Below, piece after piece: positions 63,441-64,000 of a stretch of DNA of 64,000 bases (the stretch's first letter is position 1; every line of letters begins with the position of its first letter). The translations under genes and the position numbers were made by a program. The notes beneath the pieces were generated by a model. The model saw only the letters and a program-made list of their open reading frames with translations, was not told the DNA's origin and did no database searches. The DNA comes from Lepidurus packardi (lineage: Eukaryota > Arthropoda > Branchiopoda > Notostraca > Triopsidae), in assembly GCA_023053545.1 (NCBI GenBank), contig JAKZAN010000005.1, positions 4,526,001 to 4,590,000 of the forward strand, written 5' to 3'.

Positions 63441-64000
63441 TCATCATTCGCCTTGGGTTTGGTGCAGGTTGCCTTCAGATGACCGGGTTCCCCACAATTA
63501 TAGCAAGTCCTTTGCTTATTCCACTTGTTGCCCGATCTCGGTCTGCTAAAGGAATTCGCCTTCATTTCCTCCATGAATTTCTCAACATTGGAGAATCGCT
63601 GCTCCATAAATTTTTCCATGTTGGACAGTCGCTGTTCCATCGTAGTTGACGTCGTGGCCGCTACTTCAGCTGTTGCAGAAGAGTCCATTTCCGCAACAAT
63701 CTTCACTTTACGGCGAGCTTCTTGTTCGGTGGCCTTCTCGTAACCACGAATAATTTCCACAGCTTTGTCAACTGACAGACCTTGCAAAGCATTCAGATGC
63801 ATTCGTAGCTCACGTGTTTCCGCCGAGTCGATTAAACGGTTGACAATCATCCGCTCGTAGCTCACAACGTCCATTGTTGGATAAGCCCTTTGTAAAGTGA
63901 ATCGAAGCTGACTCACGAACTCTAACACAGATTCACCCTTGCTCCTCATCATCGTGTCAAACTTGCGCTGATACACACTAAGATCAGTTTCTTGAAAAAT
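63413..64000 (-). CDS. gag: Gag polyprotein of the Gypsy-type element (5' part outside window)
   Basis: The frame is open from the window edge to the TAA at 63413 (195 codons visible). It contains a helical capsid-like region (YQRKFDTMMRSKGESVLEFV onward), an 11-residue duplicated heptad-like segment, and a CCHC zinc knuckle CYNCGEPGHLKATC at 63464-63505 followed by a Lys-rich tail, as in nucleocapsid domains. No true start codon is seen inside the window; the annotated end is certain, the start is not. Confidence 0.88.
   Translation of the reverse strand: MFQETDLSVYQRKFDTMMRSKGESVLEFVSQLRFTLQRAYPTMDVVSYERMIVNRLIDSAETRELRMHLNALQGLSVDKAVEIIRGYEKATEQEARRKVKIVAEMDSSATAEVAATTSTTMEQRLSNMEKFMEQRFSNVEKFMEEMKANSFSRPRSGNKWNKQRTCYNCGEPGHLKATCTKPKANDDSKKQGNSK

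Larger units (their letters stand above)
59271..64000 (-). mobile_element. Gypsy-type (Ty3-like) LTR retrotransposon, cut by window edge
   Basis: In minus orientation, reading down from 64000, the order is partial gag, gag-pol frameshift signal, pol (protease, reverse transcriptase, RNase H, integrase), polypurine tract and 3' LTR. The domain order with integrase last defines Gypsy/Metaviridae rather than Copia. There is no envelope gene between pol and the LTR. Neither gag nor pol contains an internal stop, which suggests a recent insertion. The 5' LTR, primer binding site and start of gag lie outside the window. Confidence 0.9.

Noticed and set aside
1-64000. tRNA, snRNA and rRNA genes
   Set aside because: I looked for B-box words (GGTTCGAATCC-like) and U-snRNA landmarks on both strands and saw none that fit; a covariance-model scan would be needed to exclude them.

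Overview
The window looks like animal nuclear DNA. It holds intron-containing Pol II genes with very short introns (about 50 to 90 bp, one of 202 bp), canonical GT..AG junctions, DNA-transposon fragments and an LTR retrotransposon. The short introns, the tightly packed housekeeping genes and the protein sequences suggest an arthropod. A branchiopod crustacean such as a Daphnia-like species is my best guess, but nothing here proves it.

Layout. Positions 1-12.7 kb contain no gene I can support. Positions 12.7-13.5 kb hold a nested cluster of miniature inverted-repeat elements (MITEs): a pogo/Tigger-like element flanked by TA, with a CAACACG-ended element inside it, then a long palindrome, then another pogo-like end. 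Positions 13.7-18.9 kb are a compact housekeeping block of four genes I could splice by hand. They are PPIL1 (cyclophilin of the spliceosome, +), TPRKB (KEOPS/EKC subunit, -), ALG10 (last glucosyltransferase of the N-glycan donor, +) and RPF1 (Brix-domain ribosome assembly factor, -). They lie in convergent-divergent-convergent order with 50-80 bp between convergent stop codons. Positions 20.7-24.9 kb carry a two-exon gene (-) for a 1358-residue PRRT3/PRRT4-like protein: signal peptide, Thr/Pro-rich ectodomain, seven membrane segments, long cytoplasmic tail.

Positions 24.9-59.3 kb form a 34-kb stretch with no recognisable gene. It contains microsatellites, small tandem repeats, two copies of an inverted-repeat element (43.5 and 47.8 kb; the second is interrupted by a CAACA-type MITE with a perfect 8-bp target duplication) and a broken pogo/Tigger element at 52 kb. 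Positions 59.27-64.0 kb hold most of a Gypsy-type (Ty3-like) LTR retrotransposon on the minus strand: 3' LTR, polypurine tract, uninterrupted pol, and gag running off the right edge.

The most striking signal is the gag-pol junction of this retrotransposon. A canonical in-frame slippery heptamer, GGGAAAC, is followed after 7 nt by sequences that can form an H-type pseudoknot, which is a complete-looking -1 programmed frameshift signal. The other observations worth a second look are the natural empty/filled site pair of nested MITEs, the two outward-facing MITE-like ends in the palindrome beside PPIL1, and the furin-type site plus PDZ-ligand tail in the seven-membrane-segment protein.
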